Assembly (NCBI GenBank): GCA_038202795.1
Contig: JBBREQ010000009.1
Span: 1-42,496, forward strand
DNA length: 42,496 nt
Origin: PHET01 sp038202795
GTDB taxonomy: Bacteria > Actinomycetota > Coriobacteriia > Anaerosomatales > PHET01
Reading direction: 5' to 3'
Position 1 is the stretch's first letter. Each line of letters opens with the position of its first letter. Below, piece by piece: positions 8,334 to 16,290 of this stretch. The notes below the pieces were generated by a model. That model saw only the letters and a list, made by a program, of their open reading frames with translations, was not told the origin of the DNA and searched no databases. The position numbers were made by a program, and so were the translations under genes.

Positions 8334-9290
8334 GTGGCTTCCGTGAGTGTTCGCTGGATGGACTCTGCTGGTCAGTTGAGTTCCGGTTCTTTGGAACAGT
8401 TGGCTGCCAGCCGGGGTGCGCAGTGGCGCTGGATCGACGTCTCTCCTGCCGACGAGACGACACTCGAAACCCTGGCCGGGGAGTTTGGGCTTCACCCCTT
8501 GCTCGTGGAGGACTCGCTCCACCGCCAGCCGCGCCCGAAGTTCGATGCCTTCCCTGACGGGTCGTTTCTAGCATGGCTCTACGTCGTTGGCTCAGGAGAT
8601 GGGGGGTTGAACCTCAAGGAGATCGACGTCTTCATCGGCAAGGACTATCTGATAACCGTCCACGAAGGTGACATACCGCAGATCGGAGAAGTGATTGGTG
8701 AGCTTTCGAGGCATCCGTCGCTGGGCACCGACTGGCTGCTCCATGCCATCATCGACCGGTTGGTTGACTCGCTCCTGCCCTATGTGGACTCTCTCGGTGA
8801 CGAACTAGAGGATCTCGAAGACCGACTACTCGATCAGCCCACGCCGGAGGATCTCCAGCGGCTCTACTCGATCCGCCGACGGTTGGTTCGGCTCCATCGG
8901 ATCATCGCCCCTGAGCGCGACATCGTCCGTGGCCTGGCGCGTGAGCGAAACATCGTCAGTGAGGACGCCTACAGATACTTCCAGGACGTCTCGGATCATC
9001 TTGCCCACGTGGAGGACGCCATCGAGACCTACCGGGACGTTGGCGCTGCTGCAATGGACATCTACCTTTCCGCACTCAACAACCGCATGAACGCGATCAT
9101 GAAGCAACTCACCGTTGTCGCGACGATCTTCATGCCGTTGACTCTGATTTCGGGTATCTACGGAATGAACCTCCTTGAGGGTATGTGGCCGCGGTCGAAC
9201 GGTGAGTTCTCCTTCGCAATTGTGATTGGATCGATGCTTGTGATTGCCTTATGGATGTCCGTGTTCTTTCGGAGAAAGAGGTGGTGGTGA
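8334..9290 (+). CDS. corA: CorA-family magnesium/divalent metal transporter
   Basis: From GTG 8334 the product is 318 residues, the usual CorA length. A large cytoplasmic alpha/beta domain (1-~150) is followed by long charged helices (DELEDLEDRLLDQPTPEDLQR, then LHRIIAPERDIVRGLARE). Two C-terminal membrane helices follow, at ~253-275 and ~292-312. The signature Gly-Met-Asn is at residues 277-279 in SGIYGMNLLEGM. A very basic end (FFRRKRWW) follows the last helix, as expected for CorA. It assembles as a pentameric channel for Mg2+ and, in some members, Co2+ or Ni2+. Its stop overlaps the GTG of the next gene (GTGA, 9287-9290), so the two are translationally coupled. Confidence 0.93.
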   Translation: MASVSVRWMDSAGQLSSGSLEQLAASRGAQWRWIDVSPADETTLETLAGEFGLHPLLVEDSLHRQPRPKFDAFPDGSFLAWLYVVGSGDGGLNLKEIDVFIGKDYLITVHEGDIPQIGEVIGELSRHPSLGTDWLLHAIIDRLVDSLLPYVDSLGDELEDLEDRLLDQPTPEDLQRLYSIRRRLVRLHRIIAPERDIVRGLARERNIVSEDAYRYFQDVSDHLAHVEDAIETYRDVGAAAMDIYLSALNNRMNAIMKQLTVVATIFMPLTLISGIYGMNLLEGMWPRSNGEFSFAIVIGSMLVIALWMSVFFRRKRWW

Positions 9291-9940
9291 GCGCTCGCAC
9301 TGAAGACCGAACGACGCCGGAAGTCGTCGATCACAGTCATGACATCTACACCGTCGCGAACATCATCACGGTACTGCGTCTGATTCTTGTTCCGATCTTC
9401 TTCGCAGTGCTCATTGAGACCGGCAATGACCTATTGGCTTTTGCTCTGTTCGCCATCGCAGCCGCTACAGACTGGATAGACGGGCAGATTGCGAGACACA
9501 CCGGCACGGTCACAGAGATCGGTAAGGCCATCGATCCACTGGTGGACCGCCTTCTGATCGCTGCCGGAGTCCTGGGGCTCTATCTCATCGATCGACTTCC
9601 AGGCTGGGTCGTACTCGTCCTGGTCGCTCGGGACGTATACCTGTTGAGTGGAGCCTACGTGCTCGCACGCAACCACGTCGGCAAGTTGCCTGTCATCTTC
9701 ATCGGCAAACTCACCACGGCCGTGCTCCTGTTCGGTTTTGGCGACCTCATACTCAACTGGCCACAGGTGCCGGGCCTCGGTTTGGTCTCCACTCCGGCTC
9801 TGCCGGGGTGGGGTGACACGCCGATCGCACTCGGGATGTGGGTCGTATACGCCGGCACAGTCACCTCGCTGATCACGATGTTCATATACACCCTCCAAGC
9901 GAGGGCGGCGTTGCGCACGGCGCATGCCGCGACCAAGTAG
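9287..9940 (+). CDS. CDP-alcohol phosphatidyltransferase family protein (phosphatidylglycerophosphate synthase-like)
   Basis: A 217-residue integral membrane enzyme. The complete CDP-alcohol phosphotransferase motif is present: Asp62, Asp65-Gly66, Ala69-Arg70, Gly79, Asp83 and Asp87, with exact family spacing. The segment before it, IYTVANIITVLRLILVPIFF, is the usual first helix of PgsA-like enzymes, and about six membrane spans are apparent. Members transfer a phosphatidyl group from CDP-diacylglycerol to an alcohol; glycerol-3-phosphate (PgsA) or a phosphatidylglycerol (cardiolipin synthase) are the likeliest acceptors, and the sequence alone does not decide. GTG 9287 (GTGA overlap with corA) is preferred to ATG 9251, which would overlap corA by 40 bases. 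Confidence 0.88.
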   Translation: MSARTEDRTTPEVVDHSHDIYTVANIITVLRLILVPIFFAVLIETGNDLLAFALFAIAAATDWIDGQIARHTGTVTEIGKAIDPLVDRLLIAAGVLGLYLIDRLPGWVVLVLVARDVYLLSGAYVLARNHVGKLPVIFIGKLTTAVLLFGFGDLILNWPQVPGLGLVSTPALPGWGDTPIALGMWVVYAGTVTSLITMFIYTLQARAALRTAHAATK

Positions 9941-9961
9941 TCCAACGAACAGGGGAGTCCG

Positions 9962-12475
9962 ATGAAAGCAGTGATCATGGCAGGCGGGGAGGGGACTCGG
10001 TTGCGACCGCTGACCTCACTGCTTCCCAAGCCGATGGTGCCAATCGTCAACCAGCCGGTCATGGAACACATCGTTGGGCTCGTCAAACATCACGACATCA
10101 CCGAGATCGTCGCGACGCTCGCATTCATGCCCCAAGTCATCGCGGACTACTTCGGGGACGGCGACGAGTGGGGCGTGAGCCTGGAGTACGCAATCGAGGA
10201 GTCTCCGCTGGGCACGGCTGGTTCCGTCAAGAACGCCGAACGCCTGCTCGTCGGTGATGAGCCGTTTCTCGTCATCAGCGGCGACGCACTCACCGACATA
10301 GACTTGCGTGAGGTCATCGAGTTCCATAAGCGCAAGGGCGGGGCGGTGACCATCGCACTCAAGTCGGTCCCGGACCCGCTCGAGTTCGGCGTGGTTATCA
10401 CCGACTCCGACGGGCTGGTCGAACGGTTCGTCGAGAAGCCGACGTGGGGCCAGGTGTTCAGCGATCACATCAACACCGGCATCTACGTCGTCGAACCCTG
10501 GGTCCTCGACGAGATCCCTGCGGGTACTCCCTATGATTTCTCTGCTGAACTCTTTCCCAAGCTGATGCGCCAGGGCCACAAAATCTATGGCATGGTCGCT
10601 GAGGGCTATTGGTGCGACGTCGGCGGCCACGAGAGTTACGTCCAAGTACACAGGGACATACTCGACGGTCTGGCAAAGATCTTCGTTCCGGGCATTCACG
10701 CCCGAGCGAGCCTTTGGATCGCCGACAGTGCGGTGGTGGACCAAGACGCTATCCTGGGTGACAAGGTGGTCATCGGCGAGAACACCAAGATCAGAGCTGG
10801 GGCGGTCGTAGGCGACTATGCCGTGATCGGTGACAACTGCATTGTGGGCAGCGATGCGCGCATCTCGGATTCGGTCGTTTGGGACGATGCGTTCCTCGGT
10901 GGCCAGAGTGAGGTCGCCGGCGCGGTTCTGTGTCGGCACGTCGACGTCCGTGCACGCAGTATCGTCGATGCGGGGGCAGTTATCGGCAGTGAGTCTGTCA
11001 TCGGTATTGGGGCTCATATCGGCGCCAACGTCCACATATTCCCGTACAAACGAGTTGAACCTTCCGCGATGGTTGCATCGTCGCTCATCTGGGAGGCAAC
11101 CGGCCCCCGTTCTCTGTTCGCCGATGCCAGCATCAAGGGACTCGTGGGCATCGACATCACGCCCGAGCTGGGACTGCGAGTCGCAGAGGCGTACGGATCA
11201 GTGCTGCCTAAAGGCGGTCATGTGGTGGTGACCCGGGACACCTCGAACTCCGCGCGAATGATCAAGCGAGCCATCGTCGCCGGATTCAATGCATCCGGCG
11301 TCAATGTACGTGACCTGCGCGTGGCCTCTCCTGCGGTGAGTCGCTTCACCACCCAAAAGACCCGCTGCGTCGGAGGGCTCCATGTCGCGGGGTCCCAAGA
11401 CGACCCGCAGTTCCTTGAGATCAGGTTCTTCGACAAGAACGGACTTGACATCCCCCCTTGGGAGCAGAAGAAGATCGAGCGGCTGTACTTCAGAGGTGAG
11501 TTCCGTCGTGCGTTCTTTGAGGATGTCGGCGAGATCCTGTATCCGCCCCGTCCGCTTGAGTACTACACCGTCGCGCTGAACGAAGCGATTGCGCAGGTCG
11601 GGTTCGAGGGGGGCTGGCGCAATGTGGTCACCGACATGGGAGGTGGGACGGCTTCACTCGTCCTGCCCATTGTCGCCCACGACTGGCACCTCAACCTTAT
11701 CGCGCTCAACCCCGTTGTCGACTTTGAGGCGAGCTCCGCATTCTCTGAGTCGCAGAGCGATGCGGTCAGTCAGCTCGCACGATCGCTGGAGGTATTCGGT
11801 GGCGACTTGGGGATCGCTTTCGACAAGGGCGCAGAGCGAGTCCGCCTCATGACCCGAGCCGGAGTCATGCTGGACGGCAACACGGCACTGCATCTGGTTG
11901 TCGAACTGTGGTGCCGCACGCGCAGTGAGACTCCGGGCGCGATAGCCGTGCCCTTGACCGCATCACAGACTGTCGAATCCATCGCGGCTGCGCACGGCCG
12001 CAGCGTTGTGCGTCCCGGCAAGTCACGCCGTGCGCTCGCACAGGCTGTGCTGGATGGCAGAGCCGTGTTCGCGGGGGGAGGTACCGGCGGCTACATATTC
12101 GGTGACTTCTTCCCCGCATACGACGGGGTACTCACACTGGGCATGATCACGCGGATGATCGCTGCTACCGGGCGCACCATCGACGACCTCGTGGCTGAAC
12201 TGCCCCCATTCCATCTGGAGAGCCTCGATATCTTCTGCCCGCTCAACCGGAAGGGCGCTGTCATGCGCGCGGTAATCGACGCGGCCGCTCCTCTTAATCC
12301 CGATCTCACTGAGGGCGTGCGCGTTCGCTACCCTGACGGATGGGCCTTGGTTCTGCCAGACGCGGTCGAACCCGCGGTAGGCATCTGGGCGGAGGGATCG
12401 AACCCTGAATCTGCGCAGAAACGTATCGACTTCTGGCGCGAAATCGTTGAGGGCGCGGTCGAAGCCGAGGCGTAA
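9962..12475 (+). CDS. Mannose-1-phosphate guanylyltransferase-like nucleotidyltransferase fused to a degenerate phosphomannomutase-like domain
   Basis: An 837-residue three-part protein. Residues 1-~235 are a nucleotidyltransferase with the GGEGTRLRPLT...LPKPM NTP-binding signature and GDALTDIDL. Residues ~240-370 are a left-handed beta-helix of hexapeptide repeats (IADSAVVDQDAILGDKVVIGEN and onward). Residues ~385-837 have the order of a phosphohexomutase. However, the phosphoserine loop (normally TASHNP) reads AGSQDDP with Ser478 kept but His-Asn-Pro lost, the metal loop (DxDxDR) reads FDKGAER, and the sugar loop (GExSGH) reads GGTGGY. NDP-sugar synthesis for cell-surface glycans is the likely role of the first domain. 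The third domain is probably not a normal mutase. It lies 21 bases after the phosphatidyltransferase gene, with AGGGGAG before the ATG. Confidence 0.87.
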   Translation: MKAVIMAGGEGTRLRPLTSLLPKPMVPIVNQPVMEHIVGLVKHHDITEIVATLAFMPQVIADYFGDGDEWGVSLEYAIEESPLGTAGSVKNAERLLVGDEPFLVISGDALTDIDLREVIEFHKRKGGAVTIALKSVPDPLEFGVVITDSDGLVERFVEKPTWGQVFSDHINTGIYVVEPWVLDEIPAGTPYDFSAELFPKLMRQGHKIYGMVAEGYWCDVGGHESYVQVHRDILDGLAKIFVPGIHARASLWIADSAVVDQDAILGDKVVIGENTKIRAGAVVGDYAVIGDNCIVGSDARISDSVVWDDAFLGGQSEVAGAVLCRHVDVRARSIVDAGAVIGSESVIGIGAHIGANVHIFPYKRVEPSAMVASSLIWEATGPRSLFADASIKGLVGIDITPELGLRVAEAYGSVLPKGGHVVVTRDTSNSARMIKRAIVAGFNASGVNVRDLRVASPAVSRFTTQKTRCVGGLHVAGSQDDPQFLEIRFFDKNGLDIPPWEQKKIERLYFRGEFRRAFFEDVGEILYPPRPLEYYTVALNEAIAQVGFEGGWRNVVTDMGGGTASLVLPIVAHDWHLNLIALNPVVDFEASSAFSESQSDAVSQLARSLEVFGGDLGIAFDKGAERVRLMTRAGVMLDGNTALHLVVELWCRTRSETPGAIAVPLTASQTVESIAAAHGRSVVRPGKSRRALAQAVLDGRAVFAGGGTGGYIFGDFFPAYDGVLTLGMITRMIAATGRTIDDLVAELPPFHLESLDIFCPLNRKGAVMRAVIDAAAPLNPDLTEGVRVRYPDGWALVLPDAVEPAVGIWAEGSNPESAQKRIDFWREIVEGAVEAEA

Positions 12476-12548
12476 CGTGGCTTGGCCCTTGCTCTGCATG
12501 GCACCACCTGCGGTAACAAGCGCGTGACATCCTGTTCTTCCGCATACG

Positions 12549-12566
12549 CAGCAGGGTATGCTGCTG
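12549..12566 (+). other. Small inverted repeat upstream of the VanW gene
   Basis: CAGCAG (12549-12554) and CTGCTG (12561-12566) form a 6-bp hairpin with a 6-base loop in the 149-base gap between the nucleotidyltransferase and VanW genes. There is no T-run, so it is not a typical terminator; no clear promoter hexamers are seen nearby. Confidence 0.35.
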
Positions 12567-12624
12567 CTATCGTCCGCCCAGCACCGAAGGGCGTAGTAAG
12601 TGCCACCTCGAGAATGAGCTGTAG

Positions 12625-14514
12625 TTGTCTGAATCGCCCGAAATCACCGAGTCAAACGCTGTAGACTACGCCGCTCGACGCTTGGCTCGTGCTGGCGCGC
12701 GCGGTCAGTCCGCGCACCGAAACAGGACTGCGCTGATCATCACGGGTCTCGCCGTCCTCGCGGTGATCGTGTTTGCTCTGGGCTTTGAGGCGATCGTCAG
12801 CACCGGCAAGATCCATCCGGGTGTGACTGTCGCTGGTATTGAGGTGGGCGGTATGCCACCCGAGAAGGCCCGAGCCTTCATCCAGTCCGGTCTGACCAAA
12901 CAGACGAGCACGCCCGTTTCAGTTGTCTATGGGGAAAAGAAATGGGATGTCGCCGCAGCTGATATCGGCTTGACTTTCGACACCCCTGGGCTGGTCAACG
13001 AGGCGATGCGGGTTGGTCGAGGCGACCGCTTCGCGCCCAACGTTCGCTCGCGACTGGCCGCGTGGCTCTCGGGCGTTGAGATCGACGTGGCGCGCCACAG
13101 TACGGCGGGGAGCACCGATAGCGTGCTTGATGACATCGCAGCTGGCACCGACGTTCCTCCCGTGGATGCCACGGTCAAGATCGAGGGTACCGACCCGCAG
13201 GTGATCGCCGCCAAGGCCGGGCTTGCGCTGGACCGCCCCGCTGCTGCTGCCCTGTTGCTGCGCGCGTTCGTCTCCTCGGATCGCACCGTTGAAGCCCCGG
13301 TCGTCACCGCCCCTGTCGCCGTCGACGATCGTGAAGCGGCCGAGGCTGCTGCCAAAGCGAAACGGATCCTCACGGGCCCCGCGACTGTCACATTCGACGG
13401 CCGCACATGGAGCTTTGAGCCGTCACAGATCGCGAAATGGATTGCCTTCACGCGCAGTGATGGAGCCACCAGCTCAGCTCCATCAAGCGACACCGCCGCT
13501 GTTTCGCTTGATGCGGTGATTTCGCCCGAGAAGGCATCCGCGACTGTGACAAAGGCGCTCGGCACCAAGGTCGGCCGCAAGGCGCTGAGCGCCCGTTTCA
13601 AGACGTCGAACGGCGCTGTGTCCATCGTTCCCTCCCGCGATGGGGTCGGTCCCGATCTCGACGCGCTGTCCAGCGAGCTGACGGCGTCCCTGAGTGACCC
13701 CCAATCGCCGCGCACCGTGAAACTCCGGACGACCATCACCGAACCCAAAGTGACCACGGCGGAAGCCCGCGAGATGGGCATAAAGCGTCGCATTTCTGTC
13801 TACACGACCACCTATGCTTCGGGCAACAAGCCTCGAACCAGCAACATACACACGCTTGGAGATGCTCTGGACGGTACGCTCGTCGCGCCGGGCAAGACGT
13901 TCTCTTTCAACCGCACGGTGGGCCAGCGAACTGCGGCCAAGGGATACCAGGAGGCCAACGCCATCGTGAACGGCAAGTTGGTTCCCCAGTTGGGCGGCGG
14001 TATCTGCCAAGTCGGCACGACGATTTTCAACACCGTCTTCGAGTCCGGGTTCCCCGTACTCGATCGCCGCAACCATTCGTTCTATATCTCGCACTACCCC
14101 AAGGGCCGGGATGCGACCATTTCGTGGGGGGGTCCCGATTTCAAGTTCAAGAACGACAGCGATCATTGGGTGCTCATCTCCGTTTCGTACACTTCGTCTT
14201 CGATCACCATCGCGCTGTACGGCACCGACCCCGGATATGAGGTCGAGGCGGACACGAGCGAGTGGAGAAATATCAAGGACTACCCGGTGGAGAAGACCAA
14301 GGACCCCAAGCTCGCGAAAGGGTCGAAGATCGTCGAGGATCCGGGAGTGGATGGCCGCACGATCACCGTGGAGCGTTCGGTCTCAAAAGACGGTAAAGTG
14401 ATACGCACGGATCAGTTCGTCTCGGTGTACAAGCCCAAGGCAGAAGTCCTTCGCGTGGGTACCAAGCCGGTACCCGCAGCAACGGACACCCCGGAGAAGA
14501 CGACAGACAACTGA
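12625..14514 (+). CDS. VanW-family cell-wall protein with peptidoglycan-binding-like repeats and a G5 domain
   Basis: A 629-residue exported or membrane-anchored protein. There is one membrane segment at ~34-56 after a basic cytoplasmic N-terminus. Two PG_binding_4/YkuD-associated repeats follow at ~65-250 and ~250-370; each has the GVTVAGIEVGGMPPEKA or ATVTKALGTKVG type of helix-strand pattern. The VanW domain is at ~390-530 and contains APGKTFSFN, GGGICQVGTTIFN and RRNHSFYISHYPKG. The C-terminus (~545-615) resembles a G5 domain and ends in LRVGTKP. VanW's biochemical role is unsettled although it occurs in vancomycin-resistance clusters and in many Gram-positives. The start is TTG 12625, directly after an in-frame TAG, with a weak ribosome site; TTG 12682 is an alternative. 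Confidence 0.87.
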   Translation: MSESPEITESNAVDYAARRLARAGARGQSAHRNRTALIITGLAVLAVIVFALGFEAIVSTGKIHPGVTVAGIEVGGMPPEKARAFIQSGLTKQTSTPVSVVYGEKKWDVAAADIGLTFDTPGLVNEAMRVGRGDRFAPNVRSRLAAWLSGVEIDVARHSTAGSTDSVLDDIAAGTDVPPVDATVKIEGTDPQVIAAKAGLALDRPAAAALLLRAFVSSDRTVEAPVVTAPVAVDDREAAEAAAKAKRILTGPATVTFDGRTWSFEPSQIAKWIAFTRSDGATSSAPSSDTAAVSLDAVISPEKASATVTKALGTKVGRKALSARFKTSNGAVSIVPSRDGVGPDLDALSSELTASLSDPQSPRTVKLRTTITEPKVTTAEAREMGIKRRISVYTTTYASGNKPRTSNIHTLGDALDGTLVAPGKTFSFNRTVGQRTAAKGYQEANAIVNGKLVPQLGGGICQVGTTIFNTVFESGFPVLDRRNHSFYISHYPKGRDATISWGGPDFKFKNDSDHWVLISVSYTSSSITIALYGTDPGYEVEADTSEWRNIKDYPVEKTKDPKLAKGSKIVEDPGVDGRTITVERSVSKDGKVIRTDQFVSVYKPKAEVLRVGTKPVPAATDTPEKTTDN

Positions 14515-14545
14515 GTTCCGATCACCAAGGGGGAGTGGGGGAGCG

Positions 14546-15850
14546 GTGTACCAGTCTGAAATGGAATCGATGACCCGGGAGGCATTGGATGCGCTGCAGC
14601 TTCAGCGGCTGCAGTCGCTGCTCGCTAGGGTCTATGCGAACAACCCGATCTACCGCCGAAAGTTCGACGATGCCGGTTTCGACCCCTTGAGTGTCGACTC
14701 GCTCTCTGACCTTGGGCGGATTCCGTTCACGGTGAAAGACGACCTGCGTGCGTCCTACCCGTACGGTTTCTTCTCGGCGCCCTTGCACGACATCGTGCGG
14801 GTCCACTCATCCAGCGGCACGACAGGGCAGGTAACGGTCGTCGGCTACACCGCCGGTGATATCAATCGCTGGTCCGACCTTATGGCTCGCACGTTCGCCT
14901 CGGCGGGTGCCACAGCTGATGACATCATCCAGGTCACGTATGGGTACGGGCTGTTCACCGGGGGTCTGGGCGCTCACTATGGCTCGGAGCGACTGGGTGC
15001 CCTCACGGTGCCGGTGTCTGGCGGCAACACGAAACGCCAGGTTCAGATTCTCAAGGACTTCGGTGTCACGGTGCTCGCATGTACGCCCAGCTACGCCTTG
15101 CTCATCGCCGAAACGGCGCGCGAGATGGGCATCGACCCTCGGGAGCTACCCGTTCGAATAGGGGTGTTCGGGGCCGAGCCTTGGAGCGAGTCGATGCGGC
15201 ATCAGATCGAGAGTGAACTCAACCTCAAAGCAATCGACATCTATGGTCTCTCGGAAGTGATGGGACCCGGGGTGGCCACGGAGTGCGAGTGCCAGTGCGG
15301 GCTGCACGTCTTTGAGGACCACTTCCTCGTCGAGATCGTCGATGCCGACACACTCGAGCCGCTTCCCGATGGTGAGGTGGGAGAGGTAGTCTTCACCACG
15401 CTCACCAAAGAGGGCATCCCGGTGATCCGATATCGGACTCGAGACATCTCTCGCATCATTCCTGAGCCGTGCGCGTGCGGTCGCTCGATGCGCCGCATCG
15501 AGCGGGTCACCGGGCGCAGTGACGACATGCTCATCATCCGTGGGGTCAACGTGTACCCAAGCCAGATCGAGCAGGTTCTCGTGGGCATCGAGAACGTAGC
15601 CCCGCACTATCAGGTCGTCTTGACCAAGCGCGGTTCGATGGACCACGTCGAAGTGCACGTTGAGGTGGCTGACGACTTCGCCTTCGATGAAGTGCGTGAA
15701 CTCGAGAGGCTTCAGAAGCGGGTCAAGGCGGAAGTCGAGTCTGCGCTGGCCGTCTCCATTGCAGTAAGACTCGTAGAGCCCAAATCGATCGCACGAAGTG
15801 AAGGCAAGGCCAAGCGGGTCGTCGACCTGCGCGCTGATGAGGGGGCCTAG
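14546..15850 (+). CDS. paaK: Phenylacetate-CoA ligase (AMP-forming), copy 1
   Basis: The 434-residue product is the usual PaaK length. The adenylate-forming P-loop is VHSSSGTTGQVTVVGY; PaaK enzymes commonly have Lys where this has Gln. The family-typical metal-binding-like cysteines are in ECECQCGLH and EPCACGRSMRR. RYRTRDISR is the hinge region, and the C-terminal lid ends in EGKAKRVVDL with the expected catalytic lysine. It activates an arylacetate to its CoA thioester with ATP to AMP + PPi; the reverse reaction is chemically possible. The GTG start follows GGGGGAGTGGGGGAG. Four bases separate it from an ACT-domain gene. A second copy, with the P-loop Lys, lies at 37235-38530. Confidence 0.92.
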   Translation: MYQSEMESMTREALDALQLQRLQSLLARVYANNPIYRRKFDDAGFDPLSVDSLSDLGRIPFTVKDDLRASYPYGFFSAPLHDIVRVHSSSGTTGQVTVVGYTAGDINRWSDLMARTFASAGATADDIIQVTYGYGLFTGGLGAHYGSERLGALTVPVSGGNTKRQVQILKDFGVTVLACTPSYALLIAETAREMGIDPRELPVRIGVFGAEPWSESMRHQIESELNLKAIDIYGLSEVMGPGVATECECQCGLHVFEDHFLVEIVDADTLEPLPDGEVGEVVFTTLTKEGIPVIRYRTRDISRIIPEPCACGRSMRRIERVTGRSDDMLIIRGVNVYPSQIEQVLVGIENVAPHYQVVLTKRGSMDHVEVHVEVADDFAFDEVRELERLQKRVKAEVESALAVSIAVRLVEPKSIARSEGKAKRVVDLRADEGA

Positions 15851-15853
15851 GCT

Positions 15854-16285
15854 ATGGTCGAGCAGATTAGTGTCTTCTTGGAGAATACCGCCGGGCGGCT
15901 GGCGGAACTCACACGCACGCTCGGAGATGCTGGGATCAACATGCACGCGCTCATGGTCGCCGACACCAGCGAGTTCGGTGTCGTGCGCATCATCTCCGAC
16001 GCTCCCGAGCGGGCCAAGCTGCTCCTGGAGCAACGCGGGTTCAGCGCTTCGATCACCCCGGTTCTCGCCGTGGAGGTGCCGGACCGCCCAGCCGGTCTCG
16101 CTGAGCTCCTTGAAGCCCTCGATGCAGCCGGTATGGGTGTTGAGTACGCCTACTGCTTCGTGCAGCCCAGTGGTGGCTCGGCGGTGGACGTGCTCAAAGT
16201 CGACGATGCGCAGGCCGAGCAGGTGCTGGTCGATGCAGGGTTCAGGCCGTTTACGCCTGCCGACCTCTACACGCCTGACGTCTGA
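15854..16285 (+). CDS. Tandem ACT-domain protein linked to phenylacetate-CoA ligase
   Basis: A 143-residue protein made of two ACT domains (~1-68 and ~71-140). The first has ISVFLENTAGRLAELTRTLGDAGINMHAL, where the Gly between beta1 and alpha1 and the following Arg-Leu are the classic ligand-binding turn. The second repeats the pattern in VPDRPAGLAELLEALDAAGMGVEY. There is no catalytic domain, so it is probably a small-molecule (amino-acid) sensor that acts on a partner. It starts three bases after the paaK stop. A paralogue follows iorB at 30940. It is convergent with the GGDEF-like gene, with 5 bases between stops. Confidence 0.9.
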   Translation: MVEQISVFLENTAGRLAELTRTLGDAGINMHALMVADTSEFGVVRIISDAPERAKLLLEQRGFSASITPVLAVEVPDRPAGLAELLEALDAAGMGVEYAYCFVQPSGGSAVDVLKVDDAQAEQVLVDAGFRPFTPADLYTPDV

Positions 16286-16290
16286 GAGAC

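Noticed and set aside
10016..11035. 339-codon open frame on the minus strand across the nucleotidyltransferase/beta-helix region
   Set aside because: It is antisense to a clearly recognised gene; the hexapeptide repeats and high G+C create mirror open frames. The product is Asp/Val-rich low complexity with no domain.
12927..13793. 288-codon open frame on the minus strand inside the VanW gene
   Set aside because: Antisense shadow of a well-supported gene, with low-complexity Ser/Ala/Arg composition.
15146..16033. 295-codon open frame on the minus strand across paaK and the ACT gene
   Set aside because: Antisense to two recognised genes; the Asp/His/Leu-rich product matches no family.
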